NCBI RefSeq assembly: GCF_015210005.1
Contig: NZ_MU158698.1
Location: 434,001 to 498,000 of the forward strand
From: Sphingobacterium hungaricum
Lineage (GTDB): Bacteria > Bacteroidota > Bacteroidia > Sphingobacteriales > Sphingobacteriaceae
DNA length: 64,000 bases
Reading direction: 5' to 3'
Below, one piece after another: positions 43,679-52,749 of the stretch. Made by a program: the position numbers and the translations under genes. The notes beneath the pieces are model-generated. The model saw only the letters and a list, made by a program, of their open reading frames with translations. It was not told where the DNA came from and did no database searches. Each line of letters starts with the position of its first letter. Within the stretch, counting starts at the first letter, position 1.

Positions 43679-44733
43679 ACTAGTTCCAATGTTAGTTCTA
43701 CCTTAAAATGTTTGTTAAATCCGTTATCATCGATATGCAGTTCATATTGCCCTGGATATATCAATTCAAGCCTTCTTTTCGTATTGCTCAATCCTATCCC
43801 ATAGGACTCAGGCTGTTTTGAATTTGATTGATCAAATCGTGTGTTGATGACTTTTAGACTGAGCTTATTATTCTCCACCTGCAGACTGATAATTATTTCA
43901 GCCTTCTCGTTGACGCTCACACCATACTTAAATGCATTTTCAATAAAAGGCATTAAGATCATCGGCGCAATTTTATGATCGACCTGCAGGGTACTATTGA
44001 TAAATATAATTTTTACATTATCATTCAGGCGTAGCCTCATCAAAGAAATATGATCATTGATAAAAGCAATTTCTTGCATGAGATTGGTTTTGTTTTCTGA
44101 GGAATCATACAATATGTAGCGCATCATGCGCGACAATGTTTGCAACGCACTTCTAGACTTTTCAATATCAGTGTAAGACAAAGAATAAATGCTATTCAAT
44201 GTATTGAAAAAAAAGTGGGGATTGATCTGTGCCTTTAAAAAGGAAAGTTCTGCATTTAAATTCTGTTTCTGAAGATCTGAGCTTTCCTGAGTTTGCTTTT
44301 GCAATTTCTTAAAAACTGAAAAGCTGGTGCTCACCCCGATCATGAGTATGCTAGATAATGTGACCAAGCCATCGAAAAATTGAGGTAGTTTTCGAGTCGG
44401 GACATTATTCAGCACGTTAATCTGGCGCCGGATATTGTATGTGCTTTCAAAGAAAAAGCTCGCGCCCAATAGCGCTATTGTCAGGGCAATGATTATTAAA
44501 GAAAACAGCAGGTATTTTCGCTTAAGGAGTACATTGGGCGTGAAGTAAAAATAATTCAAAAAGAAGATAATGGCCATAAGCAATGTCATCATGCATTGTT
44601 TAATCCAAAAAATCTCGGGCAATACGAAGGTCCAATAGATTGGTGGATAAAAAAGCAAACCAAAGACGAATATTAACCAAAAGGATAAAATCATCAAAAT
44701 TCCGTTCGTGACATTTTTATTCACAGCGTTCAT
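43675..44733 (-). CDS. LytS/YehU-type sensor histidine kinase
   Basis: The 352-residue inner-membrane protein has about four hydrophobic segments in the first 140 residues and the His_kinase domain of the LytS family. The phospho-acceptor is His173 in AQINPHFFFNTLNSIYSL, and an ATP-binding part contains PMILMPFIENAFKYGV and YGIGLSNTKRRLEL. No separate extracellular sensor domain is present. Confidence 0.93.
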   Translation of the reverse strand: MNAVNKNVTNGILMILSFWLIFVFGLLFYPPIYWTFVLPEIFWIKQCMMTLLMAIIFFLNYFYFTPNVLLKRKYLLFSLIIIALTIALLGASFFFESTYNIRRQINVLNNVPTRKLPQFFDGLVTLSSILMIGVSTSFSVFKKLQKQTQESSDLQKQNLNAELSFLKAQINPHFFFNTLNSIYSLSYTDIEKSRSALQTLSRMMRYILYDSSENKTNLMQEIAFINDHISLMRLRLNDNVKIIFINSTLQVDHKIAPMILMPFIENAFKYGVSVNEKAEIIISLQVENNKLSLKVINTRFDQSNSKQPESYGIGLSNTKRRLELIYPGQYELHIDDNGFNKHFKVELTLELV

Positions 44734-45076
44734 AATCTAACCGTCTTTTTAGCAAAAGAATATATAAATTTAAGCATATCCATAAAATTCCATAGAATGG
44801 TTACAACAACCTACGAAACCTAATTTTTTACCGATGAAGCAATTTCAAAAATTTTTGTCGTTTACCAAGCACTTTATATCGTCTAAAATCTATTATACAT
44901 CTGATTAATTATTTTTCCATTGGAAATATTATTTCCTTCGCTTATTCATTTAATATTCGAATGTTTAAATATTTTAACATATTCATATTTTTTGTAACAA
45001 TAATTAAAAATCATTTCTTGATATATAAATATTGTTAAAAACATGTTGCTAGAATATCTTTTCGAATTATGATTAA
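44734..45076. other. Intergenic AT-rich stretch without supported gene
   Basis: Only short chance frames are seen, for example 24 codons from the ATG at 44832. Nothing here resembles an RNA gene or repeat; it would contain the promoter of the sensor kinase gene. Confidence 0.5.
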
Positions 45077-45250
45077 GAATGCCAATCACCCAATAAGCTA
45101 GGATTAGCTCAACTAATTTTAGCAACACTCGAAACAGTAGAAAATGCTTTCCATCCAGCCTTTTCTGTGACGGCTCTACATCTTTATCAAGTGATGAATA
45201 TTGAATTTGAATTAAAATTGCGCGGAACCATCCGCAGATTTAAACAATAA
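45077..45250 (+). pseudogene. Possible C-terminal gene fragment
   Basis: An open frame of 57 codons after an in-frame TAA has no usable start and ends with TAA at 45248-45250. The translation looks like real protein (LAQLILATLETVENAFHPAF, then ELKLRGTIRRFKQ) and a strong bidirectional terminator follows 20 bases later. I do not recognise the family. A decayed 5'-truncated gene is the best reading; chance is possible. Confidence 0.35.
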
Positions 45251-45270
45251 TTCATCACTCCAGAAAAACA

Positions 45271-45303
45271 AAAAAGTCAGCAATTTTAAAATTGCTGACT
45301 TTT
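45271..45303. terminator. Bidirectional terminator
   Basis: The 26-base perfect palindrome with arms AGTCAGCAATTTT/AAAATTGCTGACT is flanked by five A and a T run. It ends the S1/P1 nuclease transcript on the minus strand. Confidence 0.85.
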
Positions 45304-45325
45304 AAATTTTCGTATCTCTTTCTAT

Positions 45326-46120
45326 TTAGCCATAGATTTCGTTTAGCTCTTTGGCTAATCGGATTCCTGCTTTTAACAGACAAGCTTCCATTTTATATTT
45401 GAATTTATAACCATAGCCATAGGACAAGTTGGTATCTAACGCAACGTCTGCATAAATTTCATTCGCCAAAGTATGCGATTCAAATAACCAATCTTCAAAC
45501 GTACTTGACGTATACTGAGCATAATGATTTTTATCGTAAATGTCCAGCACTCCAGCATATTCGCTGTATGAATATTGTTCGCCTTCGATTAAATCACTAT
45601 CCCAAACGCGGTGGATATTCGATTTGCGACCAAACCAAGTCACATCGATGCGATTTCCGCCCAAATCTTCCTGACGGCTAACATGCATGGGCTGATGTGC
45701 GTCTGCCAATAGATGAACGATGTAATACAAATGTTCTTGCTTTTGTTCTAACGATAAGTTTCCTTGCTTTGCTTCTTGCTTTAAGCGCAAATAAGCTTTG
45801 TACAAATTGTTTTCAGGTGAGCTTTGCAACGCTTGCACAAAATTCTCGTAGCTTAGATTCCCTTGCGTATTGATAAAATGCCAAGAACTTTCCTCTTTGC
45901 GAGCTGGATTTGGGTCTGATTTCACAAAATCTGCCCAATTTGACCAATAGGCGATTTTTTGATGACCGATGATTTTATCAATGTTTCTCCTCGCTTTTTT
46001 CGTCAGGTGATTTTCAGCAATTTGAGAAATTGTGCGATGACCGGTTAAGCCCCAAGCCGAAGCTTCTAAACTGATGCTATAAATCAGTGCAAAAGCCAGA
46101 ACATATTTTATACATTTCAT
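45326..46120 (-). CDS. S1/P1-type zinc nuclease, exported
   Basis: The 264-residue protein has a signal peptide cut before Trp23 (LEASA-WGLTGHRTISQIA). In this family the mature N-terminal Trp is itself a zinc ligand. Further ligands are in HYIVHLLADAHQPMHVS and GNRIDVTWFGRKSNIHRVWDSDLI. S1/P1 nucleases degrade single-stranded DNA and RNA and remove 3'-phosphates, here probably in the periplasm for nucleotide scavenging. The promoter box sits only 5 bases before the ATG. Confidence 0.92.
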   Translation of the reverse strand: MKCIKYVLAFALIYSISLEASAWGLTGHRTISQIAENHLTKKARRNIDKIIGHQKIAYWSNWADFVKSDPNPARKEESSWHFINTQGNLSYENFVQALQSSPENNLYKAYLRLKQEAKQGNLSLEQKQEHLYYIVHLLADAHQPMHVSRQEDLGGNRIDVTWFGRKSNIHRVWDSDLIEGEQYSYSEYAGVLDIYDKNHYAQYTSSTFEDWLFESHTLANEIYADVALDTNLSYGYGYKFKYKMEACLLKAGIRLAKELNEIYG

Positions 46121-46124
46121 TTGG

Positions 46125-46132
46125 CAAAATTA
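46125..46132 (-). promoter_or_regulatory. Putative -7 box of the S1/P1 nuclease gene
   Basis: The minus strand reads TAATTTTG, ending 4 bases before the annotated ATG. The transcript would start at or very near the start codon. Confidence 0.45.
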
Positions 46133-46144
46133 CATTATTTATAG

Positions 46145-46606
46145 CTATTTGAAGATAGAAAAACCATATTTTGCAGTCGTCCAAAAATCATCCAACGCAA
46201 GCAGGCGTGGCTTGAAAAAACTGATGAGTTCGGGCCAATCCTGCTCATTATACAGGTTGACGCCTTTCAATTCCTTATAGATTCGAGTCGTCGCTTTTCC
46301 ATAGGCATCCACAAATTCCTTTTCCCAAACCCAATCCTCGCCTACAGTCTCTTCAAAAATCTTTTTGTAAGTTTTAAATGTTTCAAACTGGAGTTCGCGA
46401 ATTCCCGCATCAGGATTCGCCATTTCAATCATAATCACCCCCTGATATTGGTCTGCATCCATTCTGAAAAACAAATGTTTTATGCCCGTTTTATAATTGA
46501 CCCAATTAATCTTTTCGCCTTCGGCGGAAGGAATAACCGATAGGTACTGACCAAACCTTGTCCAAAACCTCTCCTTGCCCTTTTTTATTTCTTCTTTTGA
46601 GTACAC
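46145..46606 (-). CDS. DUF4268 family protein
   Basis: The 153-residue cytoplasmic protein begins KEEIKKGKERFWTRFGQYLS and contains INWVNYKTGIKHLFFRMD, matching DUF4268 as I remember it. The domain is also found at the C-terminus of some nuclease-like proteins, but here it stands alone. No catalytic residues are evident and the function is unknown. Confidence 0.7.
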   Translation of the reverse strand: MYSKEEIKKGKERFWTRFGQYLSVIPSAEGEKINWVNYKTGIKHLFFRMDADQYQGVIMIEMANPDAGIRELQFETFKTYKKIFEETVGEDWVWEKEFVDAYGKATTRIYKELKGVNLYNEQDWPELISFFKPRLLALDDFWTTAKYGFSIFK

Positions 46607-46744
46607 TTTTGTAAAGTAAAAAATAAAAATGGTAAAGCAAAAAACGGCATCGAAAGCTTCTAAAAATCAAAGACAGCTCTCCTTCGACAGTAATTATATA
46701 AACATCACTCAAAATTGTGTAAAGATTAACCTAGGCAAAGGCAG

Positions 46745-46752
46745 TAACTTTG
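46745..46752 (+). promoter_or_regulatory. Putative -7 box of the copper ATPase operon
   Basis: TAACTTTG matches TAnnTTTG and lies 16 bases before the ATG at 46769. Confidence 0.5.
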
Positions 46753-46768
46753 TTAAAAGAATAAAAAA

Positions 46769-49195
46769 ATGAAAGAGTCTCAGTCCATAGCCATTCCCCT
46801 GCTCCATGTCGATAGCGAACATTGCGCGATGGTCGTTGATAAGGGTTTGTCAAAAATAAAAGGAATTAAATCGCATGCGGTTGAATTAAATAACAGCCGT
46901 GCTTTGATTTCGGCAGATAAATATCCCGAAGAAGCAGTGCAGTCTGCCGTAAAAGAAATTAGGGATTTAGGATACGATGTCCCGACGGTAAGCAAAAACT
47001 TTGCTGTCACCAGTATGTCCTGCGCTTCTTGCGCAGGAAATACCGAAGCGACGTTAAACAATCAAGTTGGCGTGGTTAAAGCGGAAGTGAATTATGCAAA
47101 CACATCGGCAAAAATAGAGTACATTCCAAGCCTTACTTCGGCAGAAGAATTAAAGAAAGCTGTTCAAAATGCAGGCTATGACCTTATCATTGATGAATCT
47201 GAGGACGCAAAAGATTCAGTGCAACAGATAAAAGAAAATCAATATCAAGCGCTTAAGAAACGTGTGTTTGGTTCTTTGCTATTCGCCATTCCTTTATTTA
47301 TTATCGGCATGTTTTTTATGGATATGCCTTATGCCAATTACATCATGTGGTTTTTGGCTACGCCAATGCTATTTTATTACGGCCGTCAGTTTTTCGTTGG
47401 CGCATACAAACAAGCAAAACATCGTTCTGCCAATATGGATACCTTGGTCGCTTTAAGTACCGGAACTGCCTACATGTTCAGTGTGATTGTCACCTTGTTC
47501 CCTACCTACCTGCATAGCAAAGGAATTCATGCACATGTTTATTTTGAAGCTTCAGGAATTGTCATTGCTTTCATATTAATCGGAAAACTACTGGAAGAAA
47601 AAGCCAAAGGGAATACGTCATCCGCTATAAAAAAGCTAATGGGTTTGCAACCGAAATCTGTTGTCGTAGTTCGCGAGGATGGCGCCCAAGAGGAAATACC
47701 GATTTCATCGGTCAGTGTAGGCGATGTGATTTTGGTTAAGCCAGGTTCACGCATTGCTGTTGATGGCGAAGTGATTTCGGGAAATTCTTACGTGGATGAA
47801 AGCATGATTAGTGGTGAGCCGATTGCTGTTTCAAAGCGAGTAGATGACGATGTCTTCGCAGGAACAATCAATCAAAAAGGAAGCTTTCAGTTTCGAGCAA
47901 AAAAAGTAGGAAGCGATACCGTCTTGGCTCAAATCATAAAGATGGTCGAAGATGCACAAGGAAGCAAAGCTCCTGTGCAAAAATTAGTAGACAAAATAGC
48001 TAGCATTTTTGTTCCCGTTGTCTTAGCCATCGCTATTGTAAGTTTCGCACTTTGGTGGGCTTTAGCTGGCGAAAATGGATTTACGCAAGGATTGATTGCT
48101 TTTGTAACCGTACTTGTTATTGCTTGTCCTTGTGCTTTGGGATTGGCTACGCCAACAGCAATTATGGTTGGCGTCGGAAAAGGCGCTGAACAAGGGATTT
48201 TGATAAAAGATGCTGAAAGCCTACAATTGGCCCGTAAAATAAACGTACTTATTTTAGATAAAACAGGAACCATCACGGAAGGAAAACCTGCTGTTACGGA
48301 AATGAAATGGTTTGTTGAAGAACAGGATTCGCTTCGCAATATTTTGTACAGCATAGAAAAATCATCCGAACATCCATTGGCTGATGCGATAGCAAATTAT
48401 TTAAAAGATGATGCTACATTCTTATCATCCATAAGCATTGAAAACTTAAGTGGCGAAGGAATTGAAGGCGTTTATGAAGGCGAAACTTATAGCATTGGGA
48501 ACCAGCTACTAACTAAAAAAAGAAATATCCAGCTAAGTGAACAAGCGGGTGACTGGATAAATTCACAATTGGAAAAAGCACAAACTGTCGTTTTACTGAG
48601 CAATTCCAAACAGCTTTTGGCCGGCATTGCGATAGCAGACAAAATAAAAGAATCATCCAAAAGAGCTATTGAAGCTTTTCATACAGACCATATACAAGTC
48701 CATATGTTAACAGGCGATAATGAGCAAACGGCTCAGGCAGTCGCTAAGGAATTGGGAATTGATGTCTACAAAGCGAATGTATTGCCCGCTGAAAAGGCGG
48801 AATATGTAAAAGAATTGCAATCGAAAGGATTTGTGGTCGCGATGGTTGGCGATGGAATCAATGACTCGAATGCCTTGGCTCAAGCTGATGTCAGCATTGC
48901 CATGGGCAAAGGAAGCGATATTGCAATGGATGTGGCGAAGATGACGATTATTTCTTCTGACCTTTCGAAAATCCCGAACGCGATTCGTCTATCAGCTTAC
49001 ACAAACACGGCCATTAAGCAAAATCTTTTCTGGGCATTTATCTACAATCTGATTGGCATTCCAATTGCAGCGGGAATCCTATATCCTATTAACGGATTTT
49101 TATTAGACCCGATGTGGGCCGGCGCGGCGATGGCTTTAAGCTCTGTCAGTGTTGTTTCAAACAGCCTGCGGCTGAAGCTTAAAAAATTATCATAA
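46769..49195 (+). CDS. copA: Copper/heavy-metal P1B-type ATPase
   Basis: The 808-residue cation exporter has two N-terminal HMA domains. The first (about 5-72) has a degenerate site with one Cys (DSEHCAM). The second carries MSCASC (Cys85, Cys88). The membrane metal site is Cys453-Pro-Cys455 (CPCALGLATP), typical of Cu(I) pumps. The phosphorylated Asp497 is in DKTGTITEG, the A-domain motif is SGEP, the nucleotide site has SEHPLADAI, and the hinge is GDGINDSNAL. It would pump Cu(I) out of the cytoplasm and is followed by a small metallochaperone gene. Substrate is inferred from the CPC motif. Confidence 0.93.
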   Translation: MKESQSIAIPLLHVDSEHCAMVVDKGLSKIKGIKSHAVELNNSRALISADKYPEEAVQSAVKEIRDLGYDVPTVSKNFAVTSMSCASCAGNTEATLNNQVGVVKAEVNYANTSAKIEYIPSLTSAEELKKAVQNAGYDLIIDESEDAKDSVQQIKENQYQALKKRVFGSLLFAIPLFIIGMFFMDMPYANYIMWFLATPMLFYYGRQFFVGAYKQAKHRSANMDTLVALSTGTAYMFSVIVTLFPTYLHSKGIHAHVYFEASGIVIAFILIGKLLEEKAKGNTSSAIKKLMGLQPKSVVVVREDGAQEEIPISSVSVGDVILVKPGSRIAVDGEVISGNSYVDESMISGEPIAVSKRVDDDVFAGTINQKGSFQFRAKKVGSDTVLAQIIKMVEDAQGSKAPVQKLVDKIASIFVPVVLAIAIVSFALWWALAGENGFTQGLIAFVTVLVIACPCALGLATPTAIMVGVGKGAEQGILIKDAESLQLARKINVLILDKTGTITEGKPAVTEMKWFVEEQDSLRNILYSIEKSSEHPLADAIANYLKDDATFLSSISIENLSGEGIEGVYEGETYSIGNQLLTKKRNIQLSEQAGDWINSQLEKAQTVVLLSNSKQLLAGIAIADKIKESSKRAIEAFHTDHIQVHMLTGDNEQTAQAVAKELGIDVYKANVLPAEKAEYVKELQSKGFVVAMVGDGINDSNALAQADVSIAMGKGSDIAMDVAKMTIISSDLSKIPNAIRLSAYTNTAIKQNLFWAFIYNLIGIPIAAGILYPINGFLLDPMWAGAAMALSSVSVVSNSLRLKLKKLS

Positions 49196-49220
49196 ACCAC
49201 TACATTAAATTTACTACACA

Positions 49221-49430
49221 ATGAGTACAAAACAATTCAAAACAACAATAAATTGCGATGCCTGCATCGCAAAAGTAACACCTGTCTTAAATGCAGATGA
49301 AACGATTACAAAATGGTCTGTCGACACTCAAAATCCAGATAAAATATTAACTGTGGAAGGAGAATCAATAGATTCAGACGACTTAGTGCATACACTAAAA
49401 AAAATCGGCTATAGCGCCGTAGAACTGTAA
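49221..49430 (+). CDS. Small HMA-domain metallochaperone (CopZ-like)
   Basis: The 69-residue protein is a single HMA domain with NCDACIAKV (Cys12 and Cys15), the metal site of Atx1/CopZ chaperones. It begins 25 bases after the P-type ATPase and probably delivers Cu(I) to that pump. An acidic surface (DETITKWSVDTQNPD) is unusual compared with basic chaperones. Confidence 0.88.
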   Translation: MSTKQFKTTINCDACIAKVTPVLNADETITKWSVDTQNPDKILTVEGESIDSDDLVHTLKKIGYSAVEL

Positions 49431-49447
49431 TTTTAAAAAAATAGATT

Positions 49448-50164
49448 GTGAGAATTGCACTGATTAGTGATATCCATGGAAATCTTCCAGCCTTAATGGC
49501 AGTTTTGGATGATATTGACCTAAGGAACGTTGACCAACTCTACTGCCTTGGCGATTTAGTTGATTTAGCGCCTTGGTCAAATGAAGTGGTCAGTTTGATT
49601 AGGGAACGAAAAATCTCTTGTTTGATGGGAAATCATGATGAACTTATTGCCTATAATCTCCCCATCACAACTATAAAAGATAAGTCAGCAAAAGAGAACG
49701 AAGCAAGGCATCAAGCGATTTCTCACAGCCTTAACACGGTAAGCGATTCCAACAAAGCGTTTCTTGCCTCGCTTCCAAAACATATTCAGCTGAATTTTGA
49801 AAGTCAGATGGTGCATTTAACTCATGCTACGCCATTTGGCATCGCTGATTATGTTTTTGAAGATGACGTTCAAAAATTAAAAGCTTGTTTAGCGGCATCT
49901 AGCAGTTCGATTTTAGCAGTTGGGCACACGCATCTTTCTTACATACGTCAATTTGAAGAAGGCATCGTTATTAATCTCGGTTCCGTCGGACGTACCCAAG
50001 AGCCAGATGCCAAAGCAAGTTATGCCATGCTTGAGCTGAATCAAACCGATGTGTCAGCGAACATCATTAAAATAGACTATCCGATAGAAGAAACGATTAA
50101 AGGCATTTTAGAAAGTTCAGTTCCGGATTTCTACGCCGAATCATTGAAATCTCCTTCATCTTAA
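49448..50164 (+). CDS. Metallophosphoesterase (YfcE/MPE-like)
   Basis: The 238-residue calcineurin-like phosphoesterase begins at a GTG codon (49448-49450) that gives MRIALISDIHGNLPAL. Metal motifs are SDIHGN, YCLGDLVD, LMGNHDE, LTHATPFG and VGHTHLS. The substrate could be a phosphodiester or protein phosphate. It starts 17 bases after the metallochaperone gene, so it may be read from the copper operon; no functional link is known. Confidence 0.9.
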   Translation: MRIALISDIHGNLPALMAVLDDIDLRNVDQLYCLGDLVDLAPWSNEVVSLIRERKISCLMGNHDELIAYNLPITTIKDKSAKENEARHQAISHSLNTVSDSNKAFLASLPKHIQLNFESQMVHLTHATPFGIADYVFEDDVQKLKACLAASSSSILAVGHTHLSYIRQFEEGIVINLGSVGRTQEPDAKASYAMLELNQTDVSANIIKIDYPIEETIKGILESSVPDFYAESLKSPSS

Positions 50165-50174
50165 ATTCTCTGAA

Positions 50175-50182
50175 TAATTTTG
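50175..50182 (+). promoter_or_regulatory. Putative -7 box of the lipocalin gene
   Basis: TAATTTTG matches TAnnTTTG, 61 bases before the ATG at 50244. Confidence 0.4.
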
Positions 50183-50243
50183 TCATTGAATAAAAGGGAA
50201 ACTTTTAAGGAATTTCGCTGTTAAGTACTAAAAAGGCAATAAC

Positions 50244-50777
50244 ATGGACAAAAAACAATCCCTCTTATTTCTATCCGCGGTTGCGGTAGGAACATTAGCA
50301 TATAATGTATTAAAACCCGTTCGCTCGACAGTGGATGTGGTGGAAGATTTCGAGGAGGAAAAATATTTAGGAAAATGGTATGAATTAGCACGTTTTGATT
50401 TTTTTTGGGAGAAGAATCTAAAAAATGTGACTGCAGAGTATTCAAAGAATGCAGATGGAAGCATTAGAGTCGTGAATAGTGGATTTGACTATGTCAAAAA
50501 CAAAGACAAGCAGAGCATAGGTAAAGCTAAATTTCTTGATGCATCAGATCGCGGGGCATTAAAAGTTTCGTTTTTTGGTCCTTTTTATTCAGGATACAAT
50601 GTGGTTCAATTAGACGATGATTATCGCTATGCGCTTGTTTTTGGAGAGAACACCGATTATTTATGGATACTATCTAGGAACAAAAACATTCCTTTGGAAA
50701 TCAAAGAAAAATATTTGGAATACGCTAGAAGTTCAGGTTACGACCTGACAAATCTTGTTTGGACACAACAGGATTAA
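50244..50777 (+). CDS. Bacterial lipocalin (Blc-like)
   Basis: The 177-residue protein has an N-terminal hydrophobic anchor (LLFLSAVAVGTLAYNV) rather than a lipobox. It then has the lipocalin signature YLGKWYELARFDFFWEKN, KVSFFGPFYSGYNVVQLD and YRYALVFGENTDYLWILSR. Lipocalins of this type bind lysophospholipids or other lipids at the membrane. No gene downstream is on the same strand. Confidence 0.9.
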   Translation: MDKKQSLLFLSAVAVGTLAYNVLKPVRSTVDVVEDFEEEKYLGKWYELARFDFFWEKNLKNVTAEYSKNADGSIRVVNSGFDYVKNKDKQSIGKAKFLDASDRGALKVSFFGPFYSGYNVVQLDDDYRYALVFGENTDYLWILSRNKNIPLEIKEKYLEYARSSGYDLTNLVWTQQD

Positions 50778-50788
50778 TTGAAAGAATT

Positions 50789-51097
50789 CTAATGAAAGAT
50801 CGGTTTAAGTACAGAGTAATCAAGTGTTACATCTTCGGTAATAAGCTTAGATAGAATCTGAATGTCTTCCTGATCAATGATATTCCCTATCCCCAAGTTG
50901 TATAGTTTAATAAGATACAATGAAGCGTCGGGCTTTTCGCTTAGGGTAATACTCGAACTTCCTACATAAAAATTAAGCAAAGAAGTAGCGAAAGCCCCGA
51001 AGGCCTCGAAATCGAAATTATGTTTTTGTTCTCGAAGGTGATGCATGTATTTTTCAAAATCTCCCTGTATCATCGCTTCATGTTGATTTGTAATCAT
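50789..51097 (-). CDS. Hypothetical protein, 102 residues
   Basis: I do not recognise the family. It is a soluble, acidic, probably helical protein without signal peptide (EKYMHHLREQKHNFDFEAFG). A putative promoter box, TAGTTTTG on the minus strand at 51102-51109, is so close that a start at the ninth codon (51073, MIQGDFEKY) may be the true one. Real coding is supported by the absence of a better frame and by its place between two promoters. Confidence 0.6.
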   Translation of the reverse strand: MITNQHEAMIQGDFEKYMHHLREQKHNFDFEAFGAFATSLLNFYVGSSSITLSEKPDASLYLIKLYNLGIGNIIDQEDIQILSKLITEDVTLDYSVLKPIFH

Positions 51098-51126
51098 TAT
51101 TCAAAACTACCAAAAATTATATACGC

Positions 51127-51166
51127 AAAAAAGAACCATCAAAAACTTACCGTTCTTGATGGCTCT
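51127..51166 (-). terminator. Terminator after the DUF937-OmpA gene
   Basis: On the minus strand a 12-pair stem AAGAGCCATCAA/TTGATGGTTCTT is followed by six T. It lies about 45 bases after the stop codon. Confidence 0.8.
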
Positions 51167-51209
51167 TAAAAATATCAGTGTTTTATAAATTCTATCGTAT
51201 TTTCAAAAC

Positions 51210-52676
51210 CTATTTCCGGACAGAAACAGAAATTCGGCGATCAGTAATCCGATCAGATTCCGGAGCTGAAGCTTCATATTTGGCATGTTCAGAACCGTAG
51301 CCTTCTGTGTCTATCACTTGGGCGCCTGAACCTTCTGCAGTCAAAAATGTCTTCACGGCATTTGCTCTATCTAAGGATAGTTTTTTATTATATGCTTCAT
51401 TGCCAGTTTTATCTGTATATCCACCAATCTTGATTTTCGCATCAGGATACGCTTTTAATATCTTATTCAGGTTTTGCAATTGATTTCGGCTATCTTCTGT
51501 TATGGTCGCTGTTTCCGTTTCAAAATTTAAATAATCAAAATCAAACCACTTATTTTTTAGCTCCTCATCCGATAGGGATTTATAATCAGAATTCAAAAAA
51601 GCAACCAGATTTTCTTCAATACCCGACGCATATGCATTCAAATTTTCGCCGTTTGGTAAAGCGATTGTTACATCCTGACGAGAAGCAATCGAGTCATTGT
51701 TCATTCCCGAATCCACAATTGCAACCGAATTAGCCGATGAACTTGTATCAACTGTTGATGTTGGTTTATCGTTGCTACAGCCTTTTCCAAAAACCATCCA
51801 AGCTACAATCAGTAAAATCGGAATCAGTAACCACCAATATCCGGCTCCTCTCGAATTTTTCTTGACTGATTCTGGCGTGTGTACAAAAGGAGGCTCTTCA
51901 GCAGCTTTGCGTTGCACCCGTTCATGATGTTTTTCTTCAACTGCTTGCGCAATAACGGAATCATTTACCACAACATCTTTCACTGGGTCGATAACAGGCT
52001 CTTTTGCCAACGGAGTTGGGTCAACTGGCGTTACCGGAGGAACAGGATGGTCTACATCGATTGGGGGAGTTGTCGGTGGTGAATCCACTTTTTCACTATC
52101 GACTACCGGCGGAATAATCGGAATATCGGGTTCTAAGTTCGCATAACTTGTTCCAAATGCGGCCAAGCCAATACTGGATGGAATCGCACTTGCAAAATTC
52201 GACTTATGCTCGTCTAGTAAATTAGTAATGGATGAGGAATTCCAGTTGGTACCATTTGCCGTTAAACTACCAAATACGGCTGGTAAAGCCAATCGTGCCA
52301 AATCTTTAACCGATGAAGATTTCAAATGCAGAAAATTGCTCAGCGTCGATACGACTGTGTCAATGTTGTTCCCAAATAAAGTATGCAACAAACTATTCTC
52401 TTTCGCTCGGTCTGCAGCTTGGTCAAGCGTAGGGTCATCGGTAGGTTCGGCAAAGGATTGCTGAAAATCATGTGTCGAAAAATAGCTTTTCACTTGTTCC
52501 AAAATTCCGCTCAAGCCTGTACCGGACTGATTTTGCAAGGCTAGAAATATTGAGGGAATAATCGCATCCAAACCACTTTTCAATGATTCTGTACTCTCCC
52601 CAGTCGATTGAGCTATACGATTTAACGCTTCGTCGTTTATATAGGACTTGGCCGTTTGAATTAGATTATTTTCCAT
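51210..52676 (-). CDS. DUF937 + OmpA-domain membrane protein
   Basis: The 488-residue protein has an N-terminal DUF937 (YidB-like) region (about 1-175; LDAIIPSIFLALQNQSGTG, LARLALPAVFGSLTANG). A Pro-rich linker with PPVTPVDPTP and one membrane span at about 285-300 (WWLLIPILLIVAWMVFG) follow. The C-terminal OmpA peptidoglycan-binding domain reads GGYTDKTGNEAYNKKLSLDRA, then ITDRRISVSVRK. The OmpA part would bind peptidoglycan; the DUF937 part would then be cytoplasmic. The role is unknown. Confidence 0.85.
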   Translation of the reverse strand: MENNLIQTAKSYINDEALNRIAQSTGESTESLKSGLDAIIPSIFLALQNQSGTGLSGILEQVKSYFSTHDFQQSFAEPTDDPTLDQAADRAKENSLLHTLFGNNIDTVVSTLSNFLHLKSSSVKDLARLALPAVFGSLTANGTNWNSSSITNLLDEHKSNFASAIPSSIGLAAFGTSYANLEPDIPIIPPVVDSEKVDSPPTTPPIDVDHPVPPVTPVDPTPLAKEPVIDPVKDVVVNDSVIAQAVEEKHHERVQRKAAEEPPFVHTPESVKKNSRGAGYWWLLIPILLIVAWMVFGKGCSNDKPTSTVDTSSSANSVAIVDSGMNNDSIASRQDVTIALPNGENLNAYASGIEENLVAFLNSDYKSLSDEELKNKWFDFDYLNFETETATITEDSRNQLQNLNKILKAYPDAKIKIGGYTDKTGNEAYNKKLSLDRANAVKTFLTAEGSGAQVIDTEGYGSEHAKYEASAPESDRITDRRISVSVRK

Positions 52677-52749
52677 AATAGTTTATCTTTGATAATGTGG
52701 TAATAACAAATCGTGTAACAATTTGTTTGCATATCTTGGTTACGTAAAT

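Noticed and set aside
46629..46772. 47-codon frame whose stop overlaps the start of the copper ATPase gene (ATGA)
   Set aside because: The likely promoter of the ATPase lies inside it, and the composition is biased and basic, so coupling is probably accidental.
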